Source: an uncultured Methanobrevibacter sp. (GTDB taxonomy: Archaea > Methanobacteriota > Methanobacteria > Methanobacteriales > Methanobacteriaceae). Taken from it: a stretch of DNA of 64,000 nt. Shown piece after piece: positions 18,322 through 28,679 of this stretch. Numbering within the stretch: the stretch's first letter is position 1; every line of letters begins with the position of its first letter. The stretch spans positions 7,431-71,430 of the forward strand of contig NZ_CALGFC010000056.1 in the NCBI RefSeq assembly GCF_937881195.1, written 5' to 3'. Below the pieces are notes generated by a model, which was not told where the DNA came from, made no database searches, and worked only from the letters and a program-made list of their open reading frames with translations. The position numbers and the translations under genes are program-made.

Positions 18322-19167
18322 ATGGTATTAGGTACTTATAAAGAAGCTGTATCTGCAAGAGCTACTGATAAACAAATCCAAAAAGTCTCACAAGATGGTG
18401 GAATAGTAACAGCATTATTATCCTATGCACTAGATGAAGGAATTATTGAAGGGGCTGTAGTAGCAGGACCTAGTGAAGAATTATGGAAACCAGAACCTCT
18501 GGTTGCAATGACTTCTGACGAAATTCTTTCTGCAGCAGGAACAAAATACACTTTTTCCCCAAATGTAGCAGCATTAAAGAAAGCTGTTAGACAATATGGT
18601 CTTGAAAAAGTGGGTACTGTTGGAATTCCATGTCAATTACAAGGTATCAGAAAAACACAATCTTATCCATTTGGAACAAGATTTTTAGCTGATAAATTAG
18701 CATTGATTGTTGGTATTTTCTGTATGGAAAACTTCCCATTTGCTTCACTTGAAACTTTCATCAGTGAAAAAATGAAATCTTCACCTGATGTAACTGAAAA
18801 GATGGACATTGGAAAAGGTAAATTCTGGATTAAAGCACTAGGAGAAGACATTGGTCTTCCTTTAAAAGAAACTCATGGATATGAACAAGCAGGATGTAAT
18901 ATATGTCCTGATTACACTGCTGAATTAGCAGATGTATCCACAGGTTCTGTAGGATCTCCAGATGGATGGTCTACTGTTCTTAAAAGAACTGATGCTGGTG
19001 CTTCTATATTTGATCAAGCTGTTGAAGCTGGAATTATTGAAACCAAACCAATGGATGGAGTAAAACCAGGTTTACCACTACTTGAAAAACTAGCACAAGG
19101 TAAAAAAGACGGCGCTAAGAAAGAAAGTGATAGTAGAAGAGAATTGGGACTTCCTGTTCCATTCTAA
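18322..19167 (+). CDS. frhB: F420-reducing hydrogenase, beta subunit
   Basis: 281 residues from ATG 18322, with TAGGAGGATTT seven bases away. It shows [20 protein letters not shown] near the start, [13 protein letters not shown], and [20 protein letters not shown], the conserved Cys-containing blocks of the FrhB/FdhB family that bind FAD, a [4Fe-4S] cluster and F420. FrhB is where electrons from the FrhG clusters reduce F420. It is the last gene of the operon; a T-rich tract follows the stop at about 19180-19200 and probably ends transcription. Confidence 0.96.
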   Translation: MVLGTYKEAVSARATDKQIQKVSQDGGIVTALLSYALDEGIIEGAVVAGPSEELWKPEPLVAMTSDEILSAAGTKYTFSPNVAALKKAVRQYGLEKVGTVGIPCQLQGIRKTQSYPFGTRFLADKLALIVGIFCMENFPFASLETFISEKMKSSPDVTEKMDIGKGKFWIKALGEDIGLPLKETHGYEQAGCNICPDYTAELADVSTGSVGSPDGWSTVLKRTDAGASIFDQAVEAGIIETKPMDGVKPGLPLLEKLAQGKKDGAKKESDSRRELGLPVPF

Positions 19168-19861
19168 ATCTATTTTCATTTTTATTTTTATTTTTTTTTT
19201 TAATTAATATTTATTTTCCTAAAATTAATCATATTAATTTTATCTTCCTAAAATTTAAATTCTATTTTTAGGCTTATTATTAAACTTTATTTAATTATAA
19301 CTTTATTTTCTAATAATCTATTTTAATAATTTTTTTATATAGATTTCACAAATTTATTATTTAAATTTACCAATAAAAATCGTTTTTATTTTATAATAAT
19401 TAATAAAAAGTATTTAATTTACTAAAATATTTTCTTAAATTAAAAGAATATTATTATATAATTATCTTATTAATTATCTTATTGAAATTTCTATTTTTAT
19501 ATATTTTTAATTAATTTAATCATAAATTATAGTTTTTAAATTCAATTTCATTTATTATGTTAAAAATTAAATAGGGTTTATAAATAGAATAATTGAAAAC
19601 AAATAATTATCAATAAATTTTAATTTATTATTGTTATTTGATGGTAATTAGTGTAATAAAATAATTTGATGCAGTATATACTAAATATCATGCATGATAG
19701 ATTAATTTATATGGAATTTGACTAAACATAAAAAAAGTTAAAAAGATTAGTATGTTTTAGATAATTAATTAAAAATAGATTCAAAAATTAATTATCTTTT
19801 TTAATGTTCATTTAAATTATTATAATTATTTTTTTTTTAATTATTTTTCATATATTATAGA
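19168..19861. other. AT-rich intergenic region after frhB
   Basis: 694 bases between two convergent genes, frhB and the aminopeptidase. It begins with a T-rich tract (TTTTTATTTTTATTTTTTTT near 19180) that fits archaeal termination. A second T-tract near 19828 may serve the opposite side. The rest is low-complexity A/T. No gene or RNA seen. Confidence 0.45.
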
Positions 19862-20782
19862 CTATTTAGTTGTAATTGTACATCCATCTCCTTCGACAAT
19901 AACAGTATGTTCGCTTTGAGAAACCCAACAATTAGTTTTTTCTTTTAATGCAGGATAAGGATATATTGCCATTGCTTCTGAAAGTTGCCTCATGGAGCTA
20001 TTTAACCTATTTGGATTAAATTTTTTTGTTAACCATCTAATAGAAAATGGCAATGAATTATAATTAGTTTTTATCTCGTTTAAAACTTTGTTTGTATGGG
20101 CCATTCTAAAAGGTTTATCTTTTAAATACCTAAATATATAAGTGCCTTGTAGGTCGGTTACCCACCCAACACCATCAGTAGCAAAAGGTTCTATAGCTAT
20201 TACGTCTCCTTCTTTCAATTTTGCAGTACTTTTATCATCAATACTAGGAATAGACAATCCTGAATGTAAATTCCAATGTTCTAGACTATGTCCTGCTAAA
20301 TTAGCTATTGGGTTAAAGCCATAGCTATTTATTGCTTCTTGCACAGCTTTACCTATTTTCCCAATTTCAACACCCGGTTTAACAGTACTAATGGCTGCTT
20401 CAAGTCCTGCATATGAACTTTCAATCATTTCTTTGTTTTTATTTATAATATCATCATCATATTTTTCCTCAAGATCTTTTCCAGGAACCATTATAGTTAT
20501 TGCGGAATCTGCTATATAACCATCAATATGGGCTCCTAAATCTAATTTAACTAAATCTCCAGTAGATATTTTTGTTTCATCATTGTATGGGGCAGTATAA
20601 TGTGCAGTTATCTCATTTACTGACACATTACAAGGAAAAGCTATACCTGCTCCTGCTTTTATAATTTCACTTTCCACAAACTCCACTAAGTCCAATATTA
20701 ATAAATCATCTTTTATAAGTTTAATTGCATCTTTTCTAACTTTTGAAACAATTTTTCCAGCTTTTTCATATGATTCTATCAT
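19862..20782 (-). CDS. map: Methionine aminopeptidase, type II
   Basis: 306 residues. The family blocks are present: NVSVNEITAHYTAP (substrate His), KLDLGAHIDGYIADSAITIM (two metal-binding Asp), NLAGHSLEHWNLHSGLSIPS (metal His in a GHS motif), VIAIEPFATDG (metal Glu) and SEHTVIVEGDGCTI (last metal Glu). The long insertion between the GHS and EPF blocks marks the archaeal/eukaryotic type II form. It removes N-terminal Met from new proteins in the cytosol. The ribosome site before ATG 20782 is weak. Confidence 0.95.
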   Translation of the reverse strand: MIESYEKAGKIVSKVRKDAIKLIKDDLLILDLVEFVESEIIKAGAGIAFPCNVSVNEITAHYTAPYNDETKISTGDLVKLDLGAHIDGYIADSAITIMVPGKDLEEKYDDDIINKNKEMIESSYAGLEAAISTVKPGVEIGKIGKAVQEAINSYGFNPIANLAGHSLEHWNLHSGLSIPSIDDKSTAKLKEGDVIAIEPFATDGVGWVTDLQGTYIFRYLKDKPFRMAHTNKVLNEIKTNYNSLPFSIRWLTKKFNPNRLNSSMRQLSEAMAIYPYPALKEKTNCWVSQSEHTVIVEGDGCTITTK

Positions 20783-21069
20783 GTTTTCATCTTATTTTTT
20801 TATATAAATATAAAATAAATTATTTTAACTATAATATCATTATTCTAAGTATAATCTTATTATATTAGGCATGTTATATCATTTTAAACTATGTATTATA
20901 ATTGTAATAACATACTAATTATATTTTGTGAATATTGATTATATGCTCATATTTTTACAAAATTTTTATATACTTTTATAAACAAATATTATTATATATT
21001 TAGTCTTTGTTAATATAAAGAAAATAGATTAATAGGTAGTAAAATTTTTTTAAAAATGAGGTAAAATTT

Positions 21070-21501
21070 ATGGCAAATGTGGTTGTATCTGGTATAAATA
21101 CGATATCAGTTAACCAGATATTCATTGTGGTTATCGCCATCATTGCTCTAATAGCTATTATAATAATAGTTATGCAGTGGAGACGTGTTAGAGAATCTCA
21201 GAATACTGTTCGAATAATGGAAACAGAAATAGAGCTTAAAAAAATCAGTATGGTCGAAAAAGACTTAGAATCAAAGCGATTAATGGAAAATCCAATTCAA
21301 TTACCTAAAGAACAGCAAGAAAATCTTTCCGGCATTCGTAAATCCACATCTGATATAATGGGAGATGTTGGATATTTACACAGTGAAATTAATGAAAGGT
21401 TAGCTAGATTAGAAGCTCAAACTGAGCAAAGAAAGCTTGAACAAATGCTTAAAGAAATTGAAGTTAAGGAAAAACAACTCCTTAAAAAAGGAAAACTATA
21501 G
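21070..21501 (+). CDS. Membrane-anchored coiled-coil protein
   Basis: 143 residues from ATG 21070, preceded by GAGGTAAAATTT. Residues 14-36 are a membrane segment ([20 protein letters not shown]). The remainder, after RRVRESQN, is charged and heptad-like, including [20 protein letters not shown] and a Lys-rich tail, so a cytoplasmic coiled coil is likely. The next gene, 12 bases on, also has an N-terminal membrane segment and a C-terminal coiled coil, so the two may form a hetero-oligomer. I recognise the pair only as conserved hypothetical-type proteins. Confidence 0.75.
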   Translation: MANVVVSGINTISVNQIFIVVIAIIALIAIIIIVMQWRRVRESQNTVRIMETEIELKKISMVEKDLESKRLMENPIQLPKEQQENLSGIRKSTSDIMGDVGYLHSEINERLARLEAQTEQRKLEQMLKEIEVKEKQLLKKGKL

Positions 21502-21513
21502 TGAGGTGTTATT

Positions 21514-22008
21514 ATGGATGCTTTAGAAGCTTTAGCAATTTTAATACTTGCAGGTGCAATAATTGTCTTGTTATATTACTATTTGCAAAATAATGCAGAA
21601 GCTATGGGTAAAGTTAAAGAATATATTCCTTCAAATATTCAAAATAAAAATGAAGGAGAACAAGTTCCAACTGGTGGTGTAAATATGGCTCAAAATGCAA
21701 ATTCAGATTCAAATACTTCTATGGGAGAAAAATTAAAAGTTAAATTCAAAGACATTGATATGCCAAATATTAGTACAGATTCTTTTTCAAAAAAAATTGA
21801 CTCTTTTTTAGATGAAAAAAGTGACGAATTAATTAAAGATTGGTCATTAGCTACTAAAGAAGATATTAATGTCCTTGAAAAAAGATATGAATTAGTATCT
21901 ATGGGTGTAGATGAATTAACCAAAAGATTTAATGAATATAGGGAATTCACTAATGAAAGATTAGAATCTATAGATAAAAGATTGAATAAACTTGAAGATG
22001 AAGAATAA
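21514..22008 (+). CDS. Membrane-anchored coiled-coil protein, partner of the previous gene
   Basis: 164 residues from ATG 21514 behind GTGAGGTGTTATT. Residues 4-25 are hydrophobic (EALAILILAGAIIVLLYYYL). A polar Asn/Gly/Ser spacer follows, then DIDMPNISTDSFSKKIDSFL, then a clear coiled coil at 115-164 ending EFTNERLESIDKRLNKLEDE. Spacing of 12 bases indicates an operon with the 21070 gene. Function unknown. Confidence 0.75.
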   Translation: MDALEALAILILAGAIIVLLYYYLQNNAEAMGKVKEYIPSNIQNKNEGEQVPTGGVNMAQNANSDSNTSMGEKLKVKFKDIDMPNISTDSFSKKIDSFLDEKSDELIKDWSLATKEDINVLEKRYELVSMGVDELTKRFNEYREFTNERLESIDKRLNKLEDEE

Positions 22009-22312
22009 ATATAATGGATAATACTATTATTTTTAATTTATCTTCTCCTTTTTTTATTTAATCTCTTTATTATATTTTATTTTAATTATTTTTTTATCAT
22101 CATGATTCTATTCTATGTAAATTTCAATTATAAAATTTTATAGAAATCATGGTTTCATAGAAAGCTTTATATACTATTAAAACATATATTTGGATGATGA
22201 CTATTTTTATTAGTAATCAAAATCATTATTAAGATTCATATTATTTTAAAGTATAATTAAAAAAGACGATTTGTTTTTTATACATTATTTATTTAATATA
22301 TTATATTCATTT
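22009..22312. other. AT-rich gap before initiator tRNA
   Basis: T-tracts at 22036-22100 follow the coiled-coil operon and probably end it. TTTAATATATTATATTC at about 22288-22304 is TATA-like but very close to the tRNA; an element near 22265-22285 is the alternative. A short CATGATT/AATCATG pairing near 22100-22150 was seen. No gene. Confidence 0.35.
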
Positions 22313-22387
<75 letters not shown>

Positions 22388-22717
22388 TTCTAATTTAATT
22401 ATTATTTTTTGCACTATTTTTTTTAATTTAATTTATTATAATTATAAATAAGATATAAATTGATTTATATTTAAAATAGAAATTAAATAAATTATAATTT
22501 GTTTCATTTTTATATATTCGGTATCTTTTTTTTATTTATAAAGATTTGAATTAATATTAATATTTTAAAATCTATATTCAGAAATATATTTTAATTTTTC
22601 ATCTTTGTATAATTAATTATTCTTTAGGTAATTACATTATCTTTATGTGATTACTTTATATAATTAAATATTTGATCTTAATTAAACTTATTAATAATAA
22701 GATACATAATTTATTTA

Positions 22718-23016
22718 TTGATAGCAAGCTAAAGACAGTTGCTGGTTATTTTTAACTAAGGAAACTCCATCCATCACACAGAACTATAATGTTTAAAGAC
22801 ATATGCTGAGAAGTATGACTCTGGAGCAGAAACGACACGTCTTTTAATGAATGAATATGATAGGTATTGCTTGATTGACATTAAAAGGACCGGTGAAACG
22901 GCCATTCTATAGGGTGCAAGGACAAGTTTGCTTTTGATCCTCTGTGGTAGGCAAGGTAGTCCGCGTAGATGAATACTGTAGAAACAGAAGGTGGGTTACT
23001 CTTAGCATGCTATCAA
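22718..23016 (+). ncRNA. rnpB: RNase P RNA
   Basis: The ends pair perfectly: TTGATAGCA (22718-22726) with TGCTATCAA (23008-23016), forming helix P1. Inside are the hallmark conserved blocks of archaeal type A RNase P RNA: AAGGAAACTCC near 22758 (the CR-I region), GAGCAGAAACGACAC near 22823, ACCGGTGAAACGGCC near 22888, and ACAGAAGGTGGGTTAC at 22984-22999 (CR-V). About 299 bases, the expected size. The RNA is the catalytic part of RNase P, which trims tRNA 5' leaders. Confidence 0.93.
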
Positions 23017-23393
23017 TTATCCTTCTTTTGGGGTTTTAACCGTTCTAGTTAATTTTAGATATAATTTAAGAGATTACAAGCTAAAAATTAATAAATAGGC
23101 TTGTAATAATGAAGTTTTTAGAAACTGATTTTAAAATAATATATTTAATTCAAAGGAGAACTTTCTATAAAAAAGAGTTAAATAATATCGATAATTTTTC
23201 ATATAAATTATATAAAATTTTTTTCATGATGATATTTAATATTATAAAATAAATCTAAAAATAAAAATAAACCAGATTTTTTAATCTAAAAATAGAATGA
23301 TTTTGAAAAGATGTATATTTTCATATTATAATATTCAAAAAATATTTTTTTAAAAAAAGAAAATTAAGGATAATTATATGTTATCCTTTATTT
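23017..23393. other. AT-rich gap after rnpB
   Basis: 377 bases. A TTCTTTTGGGGTTTT stretch directly follows RNase P RNA and may end it. An imperfect inverted pair, ACAAGCTA (about 23077) and TAGGCTTGT (about 23096), is visible. An AAAGGAG sequence at about 23152 is not followed by a start codon and open frame. No gene seen. Confidence 0.35.
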
Positions 23394-26222
23394 TTATTCA
23401 ATTTTGTAGTTTTTATTGTTTTTTATTATTCTATTTGATTTATTATAGAATTTATAACTTGTGGTTAGCCCATATTTGTTTTTAGTTATGATATTTTTAG
23501 TTATGACATTAGATTTTTGTCCTTTTTTGATTTTAAGACCATATTTAAACCTATAAATAGTATTGGATTTGATTTCGTTGTTTTTACTATTTTTATAAGT
23601 GTAAATTCCGTAACCAGATTCCTTAATTTTACCTTTTATTTTATTAGATTGTATTTTATTAATATTTCCATTAATATAAAATCCATAATTACTAGTTTTA
23701 GTTATTTCATTACTGATTATTTTATTTTTATCGCCTGTTAATTTTATGCTATTTTTTGAGGAACCTATTTTATTTTTATTAATGCTGTTTGTATTTCCTT
23801 GATTATATATTCCATTAGTATTTTTATTTAAATAATTACTTGTAATTTGATTTTTGTCTCCTGTGCTTTTTATTCCATAAAATTTACTTCCTTTGATGGT
23901 ATTTTTACTGATAGTGCAAAAAGATGCTTTATTAATTATACTATATTCGCTATTGGTTATTTGGTTATTAAGTATAGTTGCTTTGTTTGTATTTTCTATA
24001 CCTGTAGTATAATTTTTTATTATATTATTTTTAATTACACTACTAGATCCTTTGTTAATTATTGCTTTGCTTCCATTAGATAGGAAATTATTAATTATGT
24101 TATTGTTTTTAGCGGATATGACTATGCCGTTATAATTATTGTTTAGTTTATTATTATAAATTTTTGCATTGTTTCCGTTACTTATAATGCCGTATTTAGT
24201 ATTAGTTATTTGGTTGTTAGTGATATTATTGTTTTTGTTATTGTTTGTTATTCCACTTATAGAATATTTTATCATATTTTTATTGATTTTATTCTCAGAA
24301 CCAGTAATAATTATTGCATTATTTCCATTAGATATATTATTATTTTGTATGAGATTTTTAACACCAGAAATAGCTAAACCGACTTGATTATTATTTAGTA
24401 TTAAAACATTATTCTCTATTCTATTTTCTTTTCCTTTAACAGTAATGAGAGTATTATTTTTATTATTTTTCATATTATTTCCATTAATACGATTATTATT
24501 GCTATTCAAAATAATATGTCCATTTATATCATTATTAATGATTTTATTGTTAATTCCATTAACTTCTAAAATATAATAATCACTATTATTATGAATCTCC
24601 TTAACAGTAATATTATCGGCATTTATCATAATATTGAAAATATTATTTTTAAAACTACCATTTACATAAAAGCCATTTATCTCTAAATTACTATTATTTA
24701 TTTTTGTATAAAATTCATTGTTACTAATATCACTAGAAGAATTATTAGTAGCTAAATATAACCCAATATCATCAAAACTATGCACAATATTATTTTTAAA
24801 TAAAATAGGAGTATATGAGTAAATAATACTGCCATAATTTGCGGCGTTGTTTGTAAAATTACTGTTAATTATAAAGAAATTAGTAGCATTGTTATAGATG
24901 GCACCACCATTTGATGTAACTTGATTATTTGTGAATTTAGAGTTTTTTATACTTATTATATTATTGTTCCAGATTGCTCCTCCGTTTGTTGCGTTGTTGT
25001 TTGTGAAAGTGGAGTTTTCTATTGTTGTGTTTGATTTGGAGTTGTATATTGCTCCTCCTTGTGTTGCTGTGTTATTTATGAAGTTACAGTTTTGTATGTA
25101 TGCTGTTGCGTTGTTGTATATTCCTATTGCTCCTGCTTCTGATCCTAGTTCTTGATTAATTGCTTTGTTGTTTGTAAAGTTACAGTTTGTGATTGTTGCG
25201 TTTGCTCCATAATCTCCATATAATACGTTTATTGCGGCAGCTCCTGGTGTTCTATTTGCGGATCCTGTTCCTGTTGCTAAGTTGTTGTTGAATATGCTGT
25301 TGTTTACGGTTACTTGTGAGTATATTGTGAGTGCTGCGTATAGTGCTGTGTTGTTGTCGAATGTACAGTTGTCTATGGTTTTGGTTCCTTGGTTTCTTTT
25401 GTAATTGTCAAAGAACATTACTGCTCCGCCGTGTCTTGCATTATTTTTTGTAAATGTGGTGTTGTATATTAAAACATTGTTAATGTTGTCTAATATGAGA
25501 ATTGCTCCTCCTGAGCCACCATCTCCTCCTGGTTCTTGGTTTTTGCTTGCTGCTGTATTATTTTCGAATATTGAGTTTTGGACTGTTAGATTTCCATGGG
25601 TTAATATTGCTCCTCCTCCATAATCATTATTGGTTGCACCTTGAATTGTTGTTATTTGGTTATTTTTAAATTCAGTGTTTATTATGGTCATTGTTCCATT
25701 GTTCCAGATTGCTCCTCCTCTTTGAGTTGCAATATTATTCTCAAAATTACAATTAATAATAGTTAAATCACCATAATTTGATATGGATCCTCCATTTATA
25801 TTGGAACAATTAATAATAGTTAGGTTGTATAAATAAATAATAGAACTTGTTTTTATATTAAATATGTATGAAACAGAATTTCCATCAATAAATGTTTTGT
25901 CTATTCCTTTACCGATTATATATATGCTACCTCCTTGGGTTTTGTGAGATTTATTAATTTCAATTTTTGTATTATTTTCTCCTTGAAAGATTCCCTCATC
26001 TAATCTAATATTAATATCATCCGAATCTCCTGATTGATTGATAGCTTTACCTATTGAATTGTAAGGATTATCAATTGAGCCAGTTCCCGAAGAATCATTT
26101 CCATTGTTTGAAACATATATATTATCTTCAGCTGCTGAAACAACATCTGATGCTAAAAAAATTCCCAAAGATAAACTCATAATGAGTAAAATACTCATTA
26201 TTGTGTTTTTATTGATTTTCAA
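23394..26222 (-). CDS. Adhesin-like secreted parallel beta-helix protein, no C-terminal anchor
   Basis: 942 residues from TTG 26222, with AAAAGGGGG about eight bases before it. Residues 1-31 are a signal peptide (IMSILLIMSLSLGIFLASDV to VSA-AE). YVSNNGNDSSGTGSIDNPYN is the typical entry of polymorphic-outer-membrane-like and Methanobrevibacter adhesin proteins. Residues 150-490 carry repeats of the type NNxATxGGAIYN and NCxFxNN; residues 500-910 carry shorter Asn/Ile/Lys-rich rungs. It ends in NKNYKIE with no membrane segment, so it may be released or held by other contacts. Asn codons change from AAC-rich in the GGAI repeats (DNA about 24960-25640) to AAT-rich elsewhere, hinting at recombination. 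The ligand is unknown. Confidence 0.85.
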   Translation of the reverse strand: MKINKNTIMSILLIMSLSLGIFLASDVVSAAEDNIYVSNNGNDSSGTGSIDNPYNSIGKAINQSGDSDDINIRLDEGIFQGENNTKIEINKSHKTQGGSIYIIGKGIDKTFIDGNSVSYIFNIKTSSIIYLYNLTIINCSNINGGSISNYGDLTIINCNFENNIATQRGGAIWNNGTMTIINTEFKNNQITTIQGATNNDYGGGAILTHGNLTVQNSIFENNTAASKNQEPGGDGGSGGAILILDNINNVLIYNTTFTKNNARHGGAVMFFDNYKRNQGTKTIDNCTFDNNTALYAALTIYSQVTVNNSIFNNNLATGTGSANRTPGAAAINVLYGDYGANATITNCNFTNNKAINQELGSEAGAIGIYNNATAYIQNCNFINNTATQGGAIYNSKSNTTIENSTFTNNNATNGGAIWNNNIISIKNSKFTNNQVTSNGGAIYNNATNFFIINSNFTNNAANYGSIIYSYTPILFKNNIVHSFDDIGLYLATNNSSSDISNNEFYTKINNSNLEINGFYVNGSFKNNIFNIMINADNITVKEIHNNSDYYILEVNGINNKIINNDINGHIILNSNNNRINGNNMKNNKNNTLITVKGKENRIENNVLILNNNQVGLAISGVKNLIQNNNISNGNNAIIITGSENKINKNMIKYSISGITNNNKNNNITNNQITNTKYGIISNGNNAKIYNNKLNNNYNGIVISAKNNNIINNFLSNGSKAIINKGSSSVIKNNIIKNYTTGIENTNKATILNNQITNSEYSIINKASFCTISKNTIKGSKFYGIKSTGDKNQITSNYLNKNTNGIYNQGNTNSINKNKIGSSKNSIKLTGDKNKIISNEITKTSNYGFYINGNINKIQSNKIKGKIKESGYGIYTYKNSKNNEIKSNTIYRFKYGLKIKKGQKSNVITKNIITKNKYGLTTSYKFYNKSNRIIKNNKNYKIE

Positions 26223-26716
26223 AGATTTTTCCCCCTTTTAATGTTTTAAATGTTAGTTAATCAATAAAACAAATAAAAAACAAAATTTTAATGTTAAATT
26301 TTTTTCCATTGTGTTTTTAAAATAATCTGGTATTATTTAATACATTAAAAGTATGATTGATTAACTAATTAATAGTATAATGGGGACAATATATAAAATT
26401 AGTTATATGATTTGGAGATTATACGGTTCTTATATTTATGTTATAGTTAATCATAATATATTTATATTTTCATAGAATATTTGCGTTTTAATAAAATATT
26501 CATATTTTCATGAAAATTAAGTATTTATTGCACATAATTATATAATTTTTGTTTAATATGTGCTTATTTTATATTTCTATTATAAGTTTCATATTTATTA
26601 TTTTTCTATTTTTCAATCGTGTATATAATCATTTATTTTTTCAAATTGTGATATATTTTTTCATTTTAAATAGTTTATATATAATTATTTATAATATTAA
26701 AATATATTAATTAATT
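26223..26716. other. Divergent AT-rich region between adhesin and AarF-like kinase
   Basis: 494 bases with both promoters. For the kinase, AGTTTATATATAATT at about 26668-26682 is a good TATA box some 35-45 bases before its ATG, so the leader is very short. For the adhesin, minus-strand T/A blocks near 26330-26400 are possible. A TTAGTTAATCAAT/ATTGATTAACTAA inverted pair (about 26252-26264 and 26353-26365) brackets the adhesin leader and could be an operator. No gene. Confidence 0.4.
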
Positions 26717-28366
26717 ATGAATATAATTAAAAGGGGAAACAACACAAATCTGAAAAGATTAAATGAAATATTAAAAGTTTTCAGTAAATATGAATTTGAT
26801 TTTGTAATTGAGAAAATTGGCTTAAAACATAAAATACCATTTTTCAAACGTTCTAAAAAATATGAATCATTACAAGAGCTTGATGATTCACTTCCTATTC
26901 GATTAAGAAAAACTTTACAAGAATTGGGTCCAGCATATATTAAATTAGGGCAAATGATAAGTACTAGACCTGATTTGGTTGGGGAATCAATTGCTTCTGA
27001 ATTTTCTAAAATGCAGGCTGATAATCCAACAGTACCTTTTTCTGAAATAAAAAAAATTGTCGAAGAAGAGTTAGGGGGTCCTATTGGGGATAATTTTGAT
27101 ATTTTTCATGAAATTCCTTTGTCAACTGCTTCAATTGGTCAGGTACATATAGCTAAATTAAAAAATGGGCCTTATGTTGCAGTTAAAATTCAAAAACCAG
27201 ATATTGAAGATTTAATAAAGAGTGATTTAGCTATAATGAAATTTTTGGCTAAACGAATTGATCAATATATTCCAAAAGCCAAACCTTATAATTTTCCTAC
27301 AGTAATTAATGAATTTGAAAGATCTATTTTAAAAGAAATAGATTATAATCAAGAATTAAATAATATGGATCATTTTAAAAAGATTTTTGAAGATGATTCA
27401 ACTGTTTATGTTCCCAAATCATTTTTTGAACTTTCAACTAAAAAAGTACTTACAATGGAATATATTGATGGCGAAAAAGTTTCAGATGTTATACTATCAA
27501 AAGGGGTTTATAACAAAAAGTTAATAGCTAAAAGGGGAATGAATTCTTATTTCAAACAAATTATTGATTATGGATTCTTTCATGCAGATCCTCATCCATC
27601 AAATATTTATATCTTGAAAAATAATGTCATTTGTTATATTGATTTTGGGATGATGGGTTTTCTTGATGATGAATTTCGTGAAAATTTGACTGAATTATTC
27701 ATATATTTCATTGAAAAGAATGTTAAAGGTATGATTAATCAACTATCTTATATGGGTATTTTAAGTGAACGTATAGATAAAAAAGAGTTAACCTATGATT
27801 TAACTGATTTAATGAATAAATATTATGGAATTGAATTAAAAGGAGTTCATGGCGGTATGATGGATATTATATCTGTCATGCGGACTTATGATGTTATTTT
27901 GCCTAGAGAATTTGTTTTGATTTCTAAAGGACTTTCTATGCTTGAAGAAACAGGAATAGAATTAGATCCAAACTTTGATACTATTTCTACACTTGAGCCT
28001 TATGTCCGAAAAATAACACTCAGAAGATTAAGTCCATTTAGATTATTTAGTTTTCTTAAGGATAACATTTTTGAAATTGAACATATATTAAAAACACTTC
28101 CTATAAATATATCTAAAACATTATATAAATTAGAAGAAGGTAAATTGCTTATTGAACTAGAACATAAAAACCTAGAAAAGATGATTAATAGAATTTCAAT
28201 TTCTATGATCTTATCCGCACTTCTTATAGGGTCTTCACTTGTTATACTATCTGATAAAGGATTCACGATTTTAGGTTTGCCTTTTTTAGGAATTATTGGA
28301 TTTATTTTTAGTGCTATATTAGGTCTTTGGCTAATAATATATACAATTAAAGGTAAGAATTATTGA
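26717..28366 (+). CDS. ABC1/AarF/UbiB-family atypical kinase
   Basis: 549 residues from ATG 26717. The family motifs are in order: LGPAYIKLGQMISTRPDL (KxGQ motif), LSTASIGQVHIAKL (Ala-rich nucleotide loop), VAVKIQKPDIEDLI (lysine), HADPHPSNIYIL (catalytic loop) and ICYIDFGMMG (DFG). Two hydrophobic segments at about 495-545 anchor the C-terminus in the membrane. UbiB/ADCK proteins bind ATP and support isoprenoid quinone synthesis in other organisms; methanogens of this order lack ubiquinone, so the lipid target is unknown. A TATA box just upstream suggests a nearly leaderless mRNA. Confidence 0.9.
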   Translation: MNIIKRGNNTNLKRLNEILKVFSKYEFDFVIEKIGLKHKIPFFKRSKKYESLQELDDSLPIRLRKTLQELGPAYIKLGQMISTRPDLVGESIASEFSKMQADNPTVPFSEIKKIVEEELGGPIGDNFDIFHEIPLSTASIGQVHIAKLKNGPYVAVKIQKPDIEDLIKSDLAIMKFLAKRIDQYIPKAKPYNFPTVINEFERSILKEIDYNQELNNMDHFKKIFEDDSTVYVPKSFFELSTKKVLTMEYIDGEKVSDVILSKGVYNKKLIAKRGMNSYFKQIIDYGFFHADPHPSNIYILKNNVICYIDFGMMGFLDDEFRENLTELFIYFIEKNVKGMINQLSYMGILSERIDKKELTYDLTDLMNKYYGIELKGVHGGMMDIISVMRTYDVILPREFVLISKGLSMLEETGIELDPNFDTISTLEPYVRKITLRRLSPFRLFSFLKDNIFEIEHILKTLPINISKTLYKLEEGKLLIELEHKNLEKMINRISISMILSALLIGSSLVILSDKGFTILGLPFLGIIGFIFSAILGLWLIIYTIKGKNY

Positions 28367-28679
28367 TTAGTTGTTTTTATATTACTATTGTTCAGTTTCA
28401 AATATTATTCCAAATATTTTATTTATTAATATTTTATTTATTATTATTTCAATTATTAATATTACATAAAAAAATTTTTAATATAAATAATATATGTTAA
28501 AATACAAAAATTATTAAATATTTATTTAAAAAATATGAAAAAAAATATGAAAAATTGAAATAATGATAAATAAAAATTATTAAATATTAATTTTATATTA
28601 AATATAAATATAAATCTATTTTAAATATAAAATTTATATTGATATAAAAATTTTCAAACAATAAATTAGTTAAAGAGAT
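28367..28679. other. AT-rich convergent gap
   Basis: 313 bases between the kinase and dnaJ, which converge. It consists of A/T runs with repeated AAAATATGAAAA and AAATATAAATATAAAT units. No gene, RNA or clear terminator hairpin seen. Confidence 0.4.

Noticed and set aside
23152..23190. AAAGGAG as the start of a small gene after rnpB
   Set aside because: No start codon with an open frame follows within a useful distance.
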